DNA of 28,030 nt, from the NCBI GenBank assembly GCA_038214295.1, contig JBBQSA010000040.1:1-28030 (forward strand). The letters are read 5' to 3'. This document shows positions 23,132-28,030 of the stretch, piece by piece. The notes beneath the pieces were generated by a model. That model had not been told where the DNA came from. It made no database searches and saw nothing but the letters and a program-made list of their open reading frames with translations. The position numbers and the translations under genes are program-made. Positions within the stretch are counted from its first letter, which is position 1, and the number at the start of each line of letters is the position of its first letter. This DNA is from SHZI01 sp038214295. Its GTDB lineage: Bacteria > Pseudomonadota > Gammaproteobacteria > Steroidobacterales > GCA-2729495.

Positions 23132-23236
23132 TCCCGCCGGGTGCGCTGAGCTTTCAATGTAAACAATGCCTTGCAACGCCCGCAACTCGTGCAAGGTGGT
23201 CTCAGAGAGCCGCAATTCGCCTCGACTCACGAAGCG

Positions 23237-23255
23237 TGGCTACGATTTGGCTACG
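23237..23255. repeat. Pair of TGGCTACG direct repeats, possible integrase arm sites
   Basis: TGGCTACG occurs at 23237-23244 and again at 23248-23255, 11 bp apart or one helical turn, about 105 bp inside the tRNA fragment. Short phased repeats flanking a core are typical arm sites of tyrosine integrases, but two copies are weak evidence. Confidence 0.3.
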
Positions 23256-23341
23256 CCGCTGATGGCAAGCGCACTGCATCGAACTCGCGACCCGTCCTGT
23301 GGCTCATCGCGCCGAGAAGCAGTGGCGTCGCTGATCTTGAA

Positions 23342-23545
23342 CTAAACAGCAATCTTCCGCGGCGGAAGGCGAACAAGCTTGCCGTCCTCGACTACCACGA
23401 TGTGATGACCGGCCTTCTTGTGTGCCAGCAGTGCGGCATGCACACCCTCCCGGGCCGCAGCGACCACCCGCGTGTGCTGGGTAAGGCTCGCCTGCTTCCG
23501 GGCTCGGGTGCCGGTCTTAACCTTCGTCGAGGAGGTCTTTTTCAT
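23342..23545 (-). CDS. Small basic hypothetical protein
   Basis: This 67-residue protein has a Lys/Arg/Thr-rich N-terminus (MKKTSSTKVKTGTRARKQ), a middle helix TRVVAAAREGVHAALLAHKKAG and a C-terminal strand pair HHIVVVEDGKLVRLPPRKI. The pattern of a helix, AHK-x-x-G and V-x-x-DGK-V-x-x-P-P is seen in many small uncharacterised proteins of accessory regions. I chose the ATG at 23545 preceded by AGGCGG rather than the frame start at 23575. No function can be assigned; it lies in the island next to toxin-antitoxin genes and could be one component of such a system. Confidence 0.62.
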   Translation of the reverse strand: MKKTSSTKVKTGTRARKQASLTQHTRVVAAAREGVHAALLAHKKAGHHIVVVEDGKLVRLPPRKIAV

Positions 23546-23738
23546 ATTTCCGCCTGAGGTGCTCCCACGGCCCATCGGTGTCCCAGTTTACCGATCCGCC
23601 GACACTCCGCCAGGCAATCGCACGAGTGCCCCCGGCACGCGATGGCCACCAATCCGCACCCGTTCACGGACGCGCCGCACGGCCGTGCTTTGGTTTACGA
23701 CGCTGCCGGGTAGCCCAGCAACTCCTTCGCCAATAGCT

Positions 23739-24080
23739 TCAAGGCCCGAGTATCAGCGCCAGCGACTGGTGCAGCGCCGCCCGATCGTTCTCATCGAGCA
23801 GTCCGAGGCGCCGGCGCACCAGGCGCTGTTCAAGCGTGGTGAGTATGGGTTTGATCGCCGAGGGCTTGAGTAATCCTGCGGCATGCCAGCTGCGCACGGC
23901 GAGTTCGCCTACGGCGGGATCACTGCGCTGTTGACTGGTGATCGCCATCAGAATGAGATCGGGCCGTTCGGCGTTATAGCGAGTGGAACTGACGACCACG
24001 GCGGGTCGCTGCTTGGCGGTGGACTGATCGGTGAAGGGGAACGGCACCAGGACGACCTCACCGAACTGGTAGGCGGTCAT
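23739..24080 (-). CDS. MazF/PemK-family endoribonuclease toxin
   Basis: The 113-residue protein has the PemK/MazF (CcdB-like) barrel. It starts with YQFGEVVLVPFPFTDQSTAKQRPAVVVSS, which contains the FP-F-T/D and KQRPAVVVSS motifs including the catalytic-region Arg, then LILMAITSQ (the ITS strand), and a C-terminal helix LLDENDRAALHQSLALIL. Such toxins cut mRNA at short sequences. The frame remains open to 24188, but the ATG at 24080 gives the family-like start MTAYQF. The antitoxin gene ends 46 bp upstream on the same strand. Confidence 0.92.
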   Translation of the reverse strand: MTAYQFGEVVLVPFPFTDQSTAKQRPAVVVSSTRYNAERPDLILMAITSQQRSDPAVGELAVRSWHAAGLLKPSAIKPILTTLEQRLVRRRLGLLDENDRAALHQSLALILGP

Positions 24081-24126
24081 CGGGCGGTGCTCTTGGCAGC
24101 GCGCCGGCCGCACGCTGCTAGGCGCC

Positions 24127-24330
24127 TCACAGCCGGTCGTACTCGGCGTCTGCCTCATTGTCCCAGACGGTACGAAAGGCCGGCTCACTGGCCTTGGCTG
24201 CCGCCTTGCTGAGCCGGCGCTCCTGGTCGCGGCTGGCCAGAAAATCCACGAAATCCTCGACCTCGGCGCGCCGCTCGGGCGCCAGGGCCTTCAACTTCTC
24301 GAGCAGCAGTTGTTCGGTCTGGGCGTTCAT
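24127..24330 (-). CDS. Antitoxin partner of the MazF/PemK toxin
   Basis: The 67-residue protein resembles DUF2281-type antitoxins: a helical N-terminal half, TEQLLLEKLKALAPERRAEV, containing EDFVDFLASR, the recurring E-V-x-D-F-x-x-F-L motif, then a basic stretch and an acidic, disordered tail (TVWDNEADAEYDRL) suited to wrapping the toxin. AAGGAG lies about seven bases before the ATG. It is placed first in the pair, as usual for these operons, and would be the labile neutralising protein and probably a co-repressor. The 46-bp gap to the toxin is wider than average. Confidence 0.82.
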   Translation of the reverse strand: MNAQTEQLLLEKLKALAPERRAEVEDFVDFLASRDQERRLSKAAAKASEPAFRTVWDNEADAEYDRL

Positions 24331-24498
24331 GCCGGTCTCCTTGGTGGCCTCTAGCGTGCCGCCTGTCGCAGTAGGGTGTCGAGGCCCATTATGTCGTGCG
24401 TTGCGGTGACAAGCTGCCGGGACATGGCGTTACGTTAGCGCGAGTCGGCGGGCCTGTCCAAGGAAGCAATGCCAGGTCTGGTCAGGCGGCGGCGAAAG

Positions 24499-25098
24499 CT
24501 AGCGCCGGCGTCGTTTCGCCCGCGGCCAGTCCCGATTGATCCGATTGAGGTCGAAACCCCGGGGGTCGAAGACGCCCCCGATCCAGCGCCGCATATCGGC
24601 GCACTGCTCATCCTGTGGGTCGGCGATGGCGCGGAGAAACGCCTCATAGCCGGGAGGGCCTCCTACATCCTCGGGCGGGCAGGCATTCTCACCCGCCGTG
24701 CAGGAGGGCAGGGGCAGTTCGCCGCTTTTCCAGGCCGGTGGCACGGAGTCCACGACGAGGCGATGACACCAGTCGTCGCCCATGTCATAGACATACTCGA
24801 ATTCGCCGCCGTGGCCGACGTCTGCCACCACGGCGGCAACCGACACCCGCAATTCGTCCCGATAGGCCCCCGTATCCGTGTCGCCCGCAACCTCCCGGAT
24901 CCACCAGACCGGTGCGCCGATAAGTGCGCCCCAGCGGAATTCGTGGGCATGCATCTCCTGCCAGCCCATCACCCACTGCACGTAGTGATGCAGGCTCGCG
25001 AGCGTCCAGTGATTGGGTACGACGATGCGCCGCCAGATCAGCGGCTGGATGTCGCAAAGCTCGATGCGCAGGGCGACGGGTTGAGGCTTCGGCGGCAT
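24499..25098 (-). CDS. Plasmid pRiA4b ORF-3 family protein
   Basis: The 199-residue protein belongs to the PRiA4_ORF3 family, named after a plasmid gene and also found as a passenger of IS1096. Visible family segments are LRIELCDIQPLIWRRIVVP, LASLHHYVQWVMGWQEMHAHEF, the acidic FEYVYDMGDDWCHRLVVD and CPPEDVGGPPGYEAFLRAI. Its role is not established; resolvase activity was suggested for the IS1096 homologue but it lacks recombinase motifs. The ATG at 25098 has no strong ribosome site. It starts 40 bp downstream of the end of intI on the same strand and supports an acquired origin for this stretch. Confidence 0.93.
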   Translation of the reverse strand: MPPKPQPVALRIELCDIQPLIWRRIVVPNHWTLASLHHYVQWVMGWQEMHAHEFRWGALIGAPVWWIREVAGDTDTGAYRDELRVSVAAVVADVGHGGEFEYVYDMGDDWCHRLVVDSVPPAWKSGELPLPSCTAGENACPPEDVGGPPGYEAFLRAIADPQDEQCADMRRWIGGVFDPRGFDLNRINRDWPRAKRRRR

Positions 25099-25137
25099 GA
25101 ATTATCAGGGAGTCCGAAGTTGCGAACGAGGACTAGC

Positions 25138-26124
25138 CTAACGCATCGTCCAGCGGACTCTGCACGCCGCGCCCCGACTATTAAGGACATGGGTATAGAT
25201 CATGGTGGTATCCACGTGAGCATGGCCGAGCAGTTCCTGAATAGTGCGAATGTCCTGCCCGCGTTCGAGCAAGTGCGTGGCGAAGGAATGCCGCAGGGTG
25301 TGGCTGCCCACCGGCTTGGCCAGTCCGCTGAGCCGCGCCGCGCGCCGCAGGCTGCGCTGCACACTGTCTTCGTACAGGTGGTGCCGGCGCTGCTCGCCGG
25401 TGCGCGGATCCACGGCTTCGTGGTCTGACGGAAACACCCAGAACCAGGGCCACGACCGGCTGGCACGCGGGTATTTCCGGGCGATACCCGGCGGGATCTC
25501 GACGCCGGGCCGTTCCTTCGCCCGGTCTGACGCCCAGAACAACCGGGCGCGCTCCACTTGTTCGCGAAGACCGGCTTTGAGCGAGGCGGGCAGCATCGTG
25601 ATGCGATCCTTCTGCCCCTTGCCCTCACGCACAATGATCAGCTGGCGATCAAAGTCGACGTCCTTGATGCGCAGCCGGAGACATTCCATCTTCCGCATCC
25701 CGGTGCCATAGAGGAGTCGGGCGATCAGACCGTGCACGCCGCTCATGGCCGTCAGCAATCGCCGGGTTTCGTCGCGGCTGAGGACCACCGGCACCCGGGT
25801 GGGGGTCCGCGGCCGCCCAATCTCCTGCATCCAGGGCAGCTCGATCCCGAGCACGCGCTTGTAGAGGAACAGCAGCGCCGAGAGGGCCTGCTTGTGGGTC
25901 GAGGCCGACAGCTGGCGCTCGTTGGCCAGGTAGGACAGAAAGGCCTCGACCTCAGCCGCCGCCATTTCCCGCGGGTGCCGGTAGCGGTGGAAGCGGATGA
26001 ACGACCGGACCCAATAGACGTAGGTTTTCTCAGTCTGTAGGCTGTAATGGCAATAGCGAATCCGCTCGCGCAACTGATCCAGGAGGCGAGGCGGCGGCAA
26101 TGGTGACTCAGGACCCTGTTTCAC
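25138..26124 (-). CDS. intI: Integron integrase IntI (C-terminus frameshifted)
   Basis: This 328-residue tyrosine recombinase inserts and excises cassettes at attI and attC. Catalytic residues align with IntI1 almost position for position: Arg144, Lys169, His275, Arg278, His301, Tyr310. The integron-specific insert is present (about 195-231, with ARKYPRASRSWPWFWVFPS), which separates it from XerCD and phage integrases. I chose the GTG at 26124, matching relatives (KQGPESPLPPPRLLDQLRERI); starting at 26178 would place the LexA box in the coding sequence. After THVLNSRG the frame departs from the family; one more G in the run at 25172-25175 would restore GRGVQSPLDDALG ending at 25133. Tyr310 is unaffected, so activity may persist. 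Confidence 0.95.
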   Translation of the reverse strand: MKQGPESPLPPPRLLDQLRERIRYCHYSLQTEKTYVYWVRSFIRFHRYRHPREMAAAEVEAFLSYLANERQLSASTHKQALSALLFLYKRVLGIELPWMQEIGRPRTPTRVPVVLSRDETRRLLTAMSGVHGLIARLLYGTGMRKMECLRLRIKDVDFDRQLIIVREGKGQKDRITMLPASLKAGLREQVERARLFWASDRAKERPGVEIPPGIARKYPRASRSWPWFWVFPSDHEAVDPRTGEQRRHHLYEDSVQRSLRRAARLSGLAKPVGSHTLRHSFATHLLERGQDIRTIQELLGHAHVDTTMIYTHVLNSRGAACRVRWTMR

Positions 26125-26136
26125 GGCGTTCCAGAA

Positions 26137-26152
26137 CTGTATGTATATACAG
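26137..26152. promoter_or_regulatory. LexA (SOS) box in the intI promoter
   Basis: CTGTATGTATATACAG is an exact match to the gammaproteobacterial LexA consensus CTGT-N8-ACAG. It lies 12 bases before the intI start codon and covers the predicted -10 element. LexA repression of integron integrases is established in other integrons, so cassette shuffling here should be induced by DNA damage. Confidence 0.88.
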
Positions 26153-26171
26153 TACGCGGTCTGGGGCCCAA
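26144..26171 (-). promoter_or_regulatory. Predicted sigma70 promoter of intI
   Basis: On the minus strand a -35-like TTGGGC (26171-26166) and a -10 TATATA (26149-26144) are separated by 16 bases. The -10 lies inside the LexA box, which would explain repression. The transcription start would then be close to the GTG, leaving a very short leader. Confidence 0.5.
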
Positions 26172-26208
26172 TTGGCAAGCCGGTTTGCGGCTAGGCCGGT
26201 CTTCCCGT

Positions 26209-26224
26209 TACACGTATACGTGTA
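26209..26224. promoter_or_regulatory. 16-bp perfect palindrome in the attI/promoter region
   Basis: TACACGTATACGTGTA reads the same on both strands. It lies between the intI promoter and the attI junction, in a region of about 170 bp that must also hold the cassette promoter Pc. It may be an operator or an integrase-binding element; nothing in the window identifies the binding protein. Confidence 0.6.
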
Positions 26225-26259
26225 TCCAGTTAATCCCGCAAAACACCCGTATAAATCTA

Positions 26260-26266
26260 GTTAGGG
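26260..26266 (+). other. attI x cassette 1 recombination junction
   Basis: GTTAGGG, close to the GTTRRRY core, marks where the first cassette joins attI; exchange occurs between G26260 and T26261. It is 136 bases from the intI start and 31 bases before the first cassette gene, the expected place. The last base departs from the consensus. Confidence 0.72.
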
Positions 26267-26296
26267 GTCTCAGGAATCGTTATCAGGAGTCATGCC

Positions 26297-27025
26297 GTGA
26301 ACACAGAATACCTTGAGATCCTGGAACGCTTCTGTGGGCCACCGAACTCGGGAAACGGAGGCTATGTCTGCGGTCTCTTGGCCAAGCACTTGACTGGAAT
26401 CGTGTCCGTCCGTTTGAAGGCACCTCCACCACTGAAGACGAAGCTACGCCGCGAGTGGACGAATGACTCAGCGCGCTTGTTCCACGACTCGGTGGTGATC
26501 GGCGAAGCAAAGACTTCCGAGCTACAACTGAACCCGCCGAACTGCCCGACGTTGGCACAAGCCCAGCAGGCCGCTGCGGCCTTCCCGGGGTTCAAGAGTC
26601 ACTTGTTTCCGCGGTGCTTCGTCTGTGGACCCGCTCGCGACGCTGGAGACGGGCTACGCATCTTCTCTGGCCCACTACAGGGCCAAACTCTCCACGCGGC
26701 TCCTTGGGTGCCACACCAGTCCCTTGGGGACGACCGCGGCGCTGTAGCCACTGAGTTCATCTGGGCAGCGCTCGACTGCCCAAGTGGGTTTGCCGTGCTC
26801 CCCGTAACTGAGGGCGTGGCCATTGTCTTGGGCGAACTTTGCGCTTCGTTAGAAGGCTCGCTGCTCGTTGGGCAGCCTACCGTAGTCACTTCATGGCCCA
26901 TCGCTCATGAGGGCCGCCGCCGGACCGCTGGTACCGCGATACACACTACGGCCGGGAAGCTCGTCGCCACGGCTCGCGCAGTTTGGATCGAAGTGCCACA
27001 TAGTCAATGGGCTCCTTCGAACTGA
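26297..27025 (+). CDS. Cassette 1: putative double-hotdog thioesterase-like protein
   Basis: The 242-residue product resembles hotdog-fold thioesterase-like proteins with two domains. The first begins with FCGPPNSGNGGYVCGLLAKHL, where the N-G-G-Y helix start is typical of acyl-CoA thioesterase folds. The second follows the segment FPRCFVCGPARDAGDGLRIF and has TEFIWAALDCPSGFA, again a hotdog helix. CxxC (residues CFVC) may bind zinc or be structural. The substrate and even the activity are inferred only from this pattern. The start is a GTG with AGGAG seven bases upstream. The gene is more A+T-rich than the chromosomal part and is expressed either from Pc or its own promoter. Confidence 0.82.
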   Translation: MNTEYLEILERFCGPPNSGNGGYVCGLLAKHLTGIVSVRLKAPPPLKTKLRREWTNDSARLFHDSVVIGEAKTSELQLNPPNCPTLAQAQQAAAAFPGFKSHLFPRCFVCGPARDAGDGLRIFSGPLQGQTLHAAPWVPHQSLGDDRGAVATEFIWAALDCPSGFAVLPVTEGVAIVLGELCASLEGSLLVGQPTVVTSWPIAHEGRRRTAGTAIHTTAGKLVATARAVWIEVPHSQWAPSN

Positions 27026-27038
27026 TCTTGGCAGAGAC

Positions 27039-27095
27039 GCCTAACCCTTCATTCCAGCGGATTGCTTCGGCAACCGCTGAATTCAAACGTTATGC
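27039..27095 (+). repeat. attC site of cassette 1 (57 bp)
   Basis: R'' GCCTAAC (27039-27045) and R' GTTATGC (27089-27095) bound an imperfect palindrome. The inner stem is CAGCGG (27055-27060) with CCGCTG (27074-27079), continued by TTGC and GCAA around a TTCG loop, with one unpaired A at 27061. This is the single-strand hairpin used by IntI. The site starts 13 bases after the cassette gene stop. Confidence 0.92.
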
Positions 27096-27119
27096 CGCGA
27101 AATCGCGCATTGACTGATC

Positions 27120-27135
27120 GTATCCATATGGATAC
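27120..27135. promoter_or_regulatory. Palindromic operator of the cassette 2 toxin-antitoxin operon
   Basis: GTATCCATATGGATAC is a perfect 16-bp palindrome three bases before the toxin start codon. The downstream antitoxin has a helix-turn-helix, so this is the expected autoregulatory operator; it also shows that the cassette carries its own control region. Confidence 0.7.
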
Positions 27136-27138
27136 ACT

Positions 27139-27444
27139 TTGTTCGTGTATCAGATCCGGCAGACCGAGGCCTTCTCGACTTGGCTCGCCGCGCTGTCCGA
27201 CAAGCAGGCCAAGGCCCGCATCCTGGCCCGTCTAGATTCGGTCCGGCTCGGTAACCTAGGTGATACCAAGAGCCTTGGCGGCGGGATACACGAGTTTCGT
27301 GTGCACGTCGGTCCCGGCTATCGCGTGTACTTCTCACAGCACCGGAGGATCGTCCTGATTCTGCTCTGTGGCGGTGACAAGTCCACGCAATCCCGCGACA
27401 TCGCACGCGCCAAGCGATTGCTTAAAGAACTGAATGCGGAGTAA
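27139..27444 (+). CDS. Cassette 2 toxin, HI1419/RelE-like addiction module killer protein
   Basis: The 101-residue protein belongs to the RelE-superfamily killer proteins named after Haemophilus HI1419: YQIRQTEAFSTWLAALSDKQAKARILARLDSVRLGNLGD, the GGGIHEFRVHVGPGYRVYF strand pair, and the C-terminal VLILLCGGDKSTQSRDIARAKRLL, all diagnostic. It should be an mRNA interferase. The toxin gene comes before the antitoxin, as is normal for this family. The start is TTG (27139), six bases after a GGA; GTG at 27145 is an alternative. As a cassette-borne module it would stabilise the array by post-segregational killing. Confidence 0.93.
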   Translation: MFVYQIRQTEAFSTWLAALSDKQAKARILARLDSVRLGNLGDTKSLGGGIHEFRVHVGPGYRVYFSQHRRIVLILLCGGDKSTQSRDIARAKRLLKELNAE

Positions 27445-27449
27445 TGATC

Positions 27450-27731
27450 ATGGTTCGTGTCACAGAATTCGATCCCAGCGCGTTTCTAGACGATGACGAT
27501 GTCGTTGCGGAATATCTGACTGCTGCGCTTGAGGATGAGAACCCGGATGTCTTCCTCGCCGCTGTTGGCAATGTAGCCAAAGCTCGCGGCATGAGCGCCA
27601 TCGCCGAGCGCGCGGGCCTGGGCCGCGAAAGCCTTTATAAGGCGCTGGCGTCGGGGGCTAAACCTCGCTACGACACCGTTCTAAAGGTGCTCCAGAGTCT
27701 TGGCGTCAAGCTCTCGGTGTCAGCGGCATAA
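27450..27731 (+). CDS. Cassette 2 antitoxin, HI1420-like antidote protein
   Basis: The 93-residue protein matches the HI1420-type antidote family: FDPSAFLDDDDVVAEYLTAALEDENPDVFLAAVGNVAKARG, then the helix-turn-helix MSAIAERAGLGRESLYKALASGAKP and YDTVLKVLQSLGVKLSV. It neutralises the upstream toxin and should bind the palindrome at 27120-27135. I chose the second of two close ATGs: GGAG at 27438-27441 is eight bases from 27450 but only two from the ATG at 27444, which overlaps the toxin stop. The stop codon TAA lies inside the R'' box of the next attC, an economical arrangement typical of cassettes. Confidence 0.94.
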   Translation: MVRVTEFDPSAFLDDDDVVAEYLTAALEDENPDVFLAAVGNVAKARGMSAIAERAGLGRESLYKALASGAKPRYDTVLKVLQSLGVKLSVSAA

Positions 27732-27828
27732 CTATGCGCTCCACACGGACGCACCTTGTCCGTCACGCCTCTTGCTTTCGCAAGAGCCGCGCCGGCCCGC
27801 GGCGCGCTGGTGAGCTCAGGCGTTATGC
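27726..27828 (+). repeat. attC site of cassette 2 (103 bp)
   Basis: R'' GCATAAC (27726-27732) and R' GTTATGC (27822-27828) are exact complements. Between them are three inner hairpins: ACGGAC/GTCCGT (27745-27763), CTCTTGC/GCAAGAG (27769-27786) and GCCGCG/CGCGGC (27786-27803). GCTCCAC near the left and GGTGAGC near the right give the imperfect L arms. It is nearly twice as long as the attC of cassette 1. Confidence 0.88.
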
Positions 27829-27861
27829 GTCCAGAAACGCTGCACTACTTCCGAGATAACA

Positions 27862-28030
27862 ATGACCACATGTCGACAGAAGCTCATTGATAGAGTTGGT
27901 GTACCAGTAACGCAAGCCGCTGTGACTACTAGATTCGGTAAGATCTCCTATTTAACTGTCGGGGTTGGTGAACCGGTAGTCTGCATTCATGGGGCGGGAG
28001 CAGGAGCGGTAACCTGGTATCCATCCATTG
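27862..28030 (+). CDS. Cassette 3: alpha/beta hydrolase, N-terminal part only
   Basis: From an ATG 34 bases after the attC core the frame is open to the window end (56 complete codons). The product opens with TTRFGKISYLTVGVGEPVVC and continues IHGAGAGAVTWYPSI. The strand followed by HGxGxGxxxW is the oxyanion-hole turn of alpha/beta-hydrolase-fold enzymes, usually at about residue 40-55 as here. The nucleophile and the rest are outside the window, so the reaction is unknown. The codon use is much more A+T-rich than that of the chromosomal genes, as expected for a captured cassette. Confidence 0.8.
   Translation, partial: MTTCRQKLIDRVGVPVTQAAVTTRFGKISYLTVGVGEPVVCIHGAGAGAVTWYPSI

Larger units (their letters stand above)
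25133..28030. mobile_element. Chromosomal-type integron: intI, attI and start of a cassette array
   Basis: The layout is classic: intI on the minus strand, a short control region holding attI, then cassette genes all on the plus strand, each followed by an attC. Cassette 1 runs about 26261-27089, cassette 2 about 27090-27822, and cassette 3 starts at about 27823 and leaves the window. No transposition genes, sulfonamide resistance or known resistance cassettes are present, which argues for a chromosomal rather than class 1 mobile integron. The right boundary is outside the window. Confidence 0.9.

Noticed and set aside
23087..23160. A complete tRNA-Arg gene
   Set aside because: The 3' half is good, but the bases to the right provide neither the 5' anticodon stem nor a 5' acceptor strand; a GCTGAGCT resembling a D arm is at the wrong distance.
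24427..24440. GTTACGTTAGCG near the MazF antitoxin as an attC remnant
   Set aside because: The core does not fit GTTRRRY and there is no inverse box or stem nearby.
25136..25142. GCCTAAC at the end of intI as an attC R'' box
   Set aside because: No GTTRRRY partner or foldable palindrome lies at attC distance; the bases are the coding end DALG of the restored IntI frame.
24469..25428. Plus-strand open frame opposite the pRiA4b ORF-3-like gene and intI
   Set aside because: Shadow of two recognised minus-strand genes.
27039..27828. A CRISPR array, given repeated GTTATGC/GCATAAC words
   Set aside because: The words are attC core boxes flanking different hairpins at irregular spacing; there are no uniform repeats or spacers.

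Overview
The window is GC-rich DNA with densely packed, often overlapping genes. It is most likely from a high-GC gammaproteobacterium or a close relative; I infer this from gene content (class I photolyase, RlmN-like enzyme, SRAP, bactofilin, a chromosomal-type integron) and codon use, not from a marker gene. From about 23.1 kb rightwards the sequence looks acquired, and the integron cassettes after 26.26 kb are visibly richer in A+T.

Bases 57-6954. A DUF3088 gene diverges from a DNA photolyase gene. Downstream on the same strand are an ABM-like protein, a secreted S1 protease, and a free-standing cobalamin-binding protein carrying the Wx9EH plus ExHxxG signature of CarH/LitR light sensors but no DNA-binding domain. 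This last gene is translationally coupled to a three-gene MacAB-like exporter (adaptor, permease, ATPase). Photolyase plus B12 photosensory module suggests a light-linked locus.

Bases 7041-15175. This looks like a catabolic cluster. Its three-subunit molybdenum enzyme has the subunit sizes of 4-hydroxybenzoyl-CoA reductase and that enzyme's extra [4Fe-4S] cysteine loop. It is followed by a GPH/MFS_2 transporter, an unrecognised polytopic membrane protein, a 2-oxoglutarate dioxygenase (TauD/TfdA family) behind a 9-bp inverted repeat, and a Tat-exported DUF1838 protein. The substrate is not evident; no CoA ligase is present.

Bases 15179-23074. Mostly housekeeping and small accessory genes: an RlmN-like radical SAM enzyme, SRAP/YedK, two methyltransferases, two GNAT acetyltransferases, a cupin, a bactofilin, a DUF418 membrane protein, an SRPBCC protein and a ParE-type toxin-antitoxin pair.

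Bases 23087-28030. A 45-bp 3' fragment of a tRNA-Arg(ACG) gene, from anticodon loop to CCA, marks the probable left edge of an island integrated in that tRNA. The island holds a small protein, a MazF/PemK-type pair, a pRiA4b ORF-3-like protein and an integron: intI on the minus strand with a LexA box in its promoter, an attI-type junction, and cassettes encoding a hotdog/thioesterase-like protein, a HI1419/HI1420-type toxin-antitoxin pair and a truncated alpha/beta hydrolase, separated by two recognisable attC sites. The array runs off the right end. The last residues of IntI appear frameshifted.
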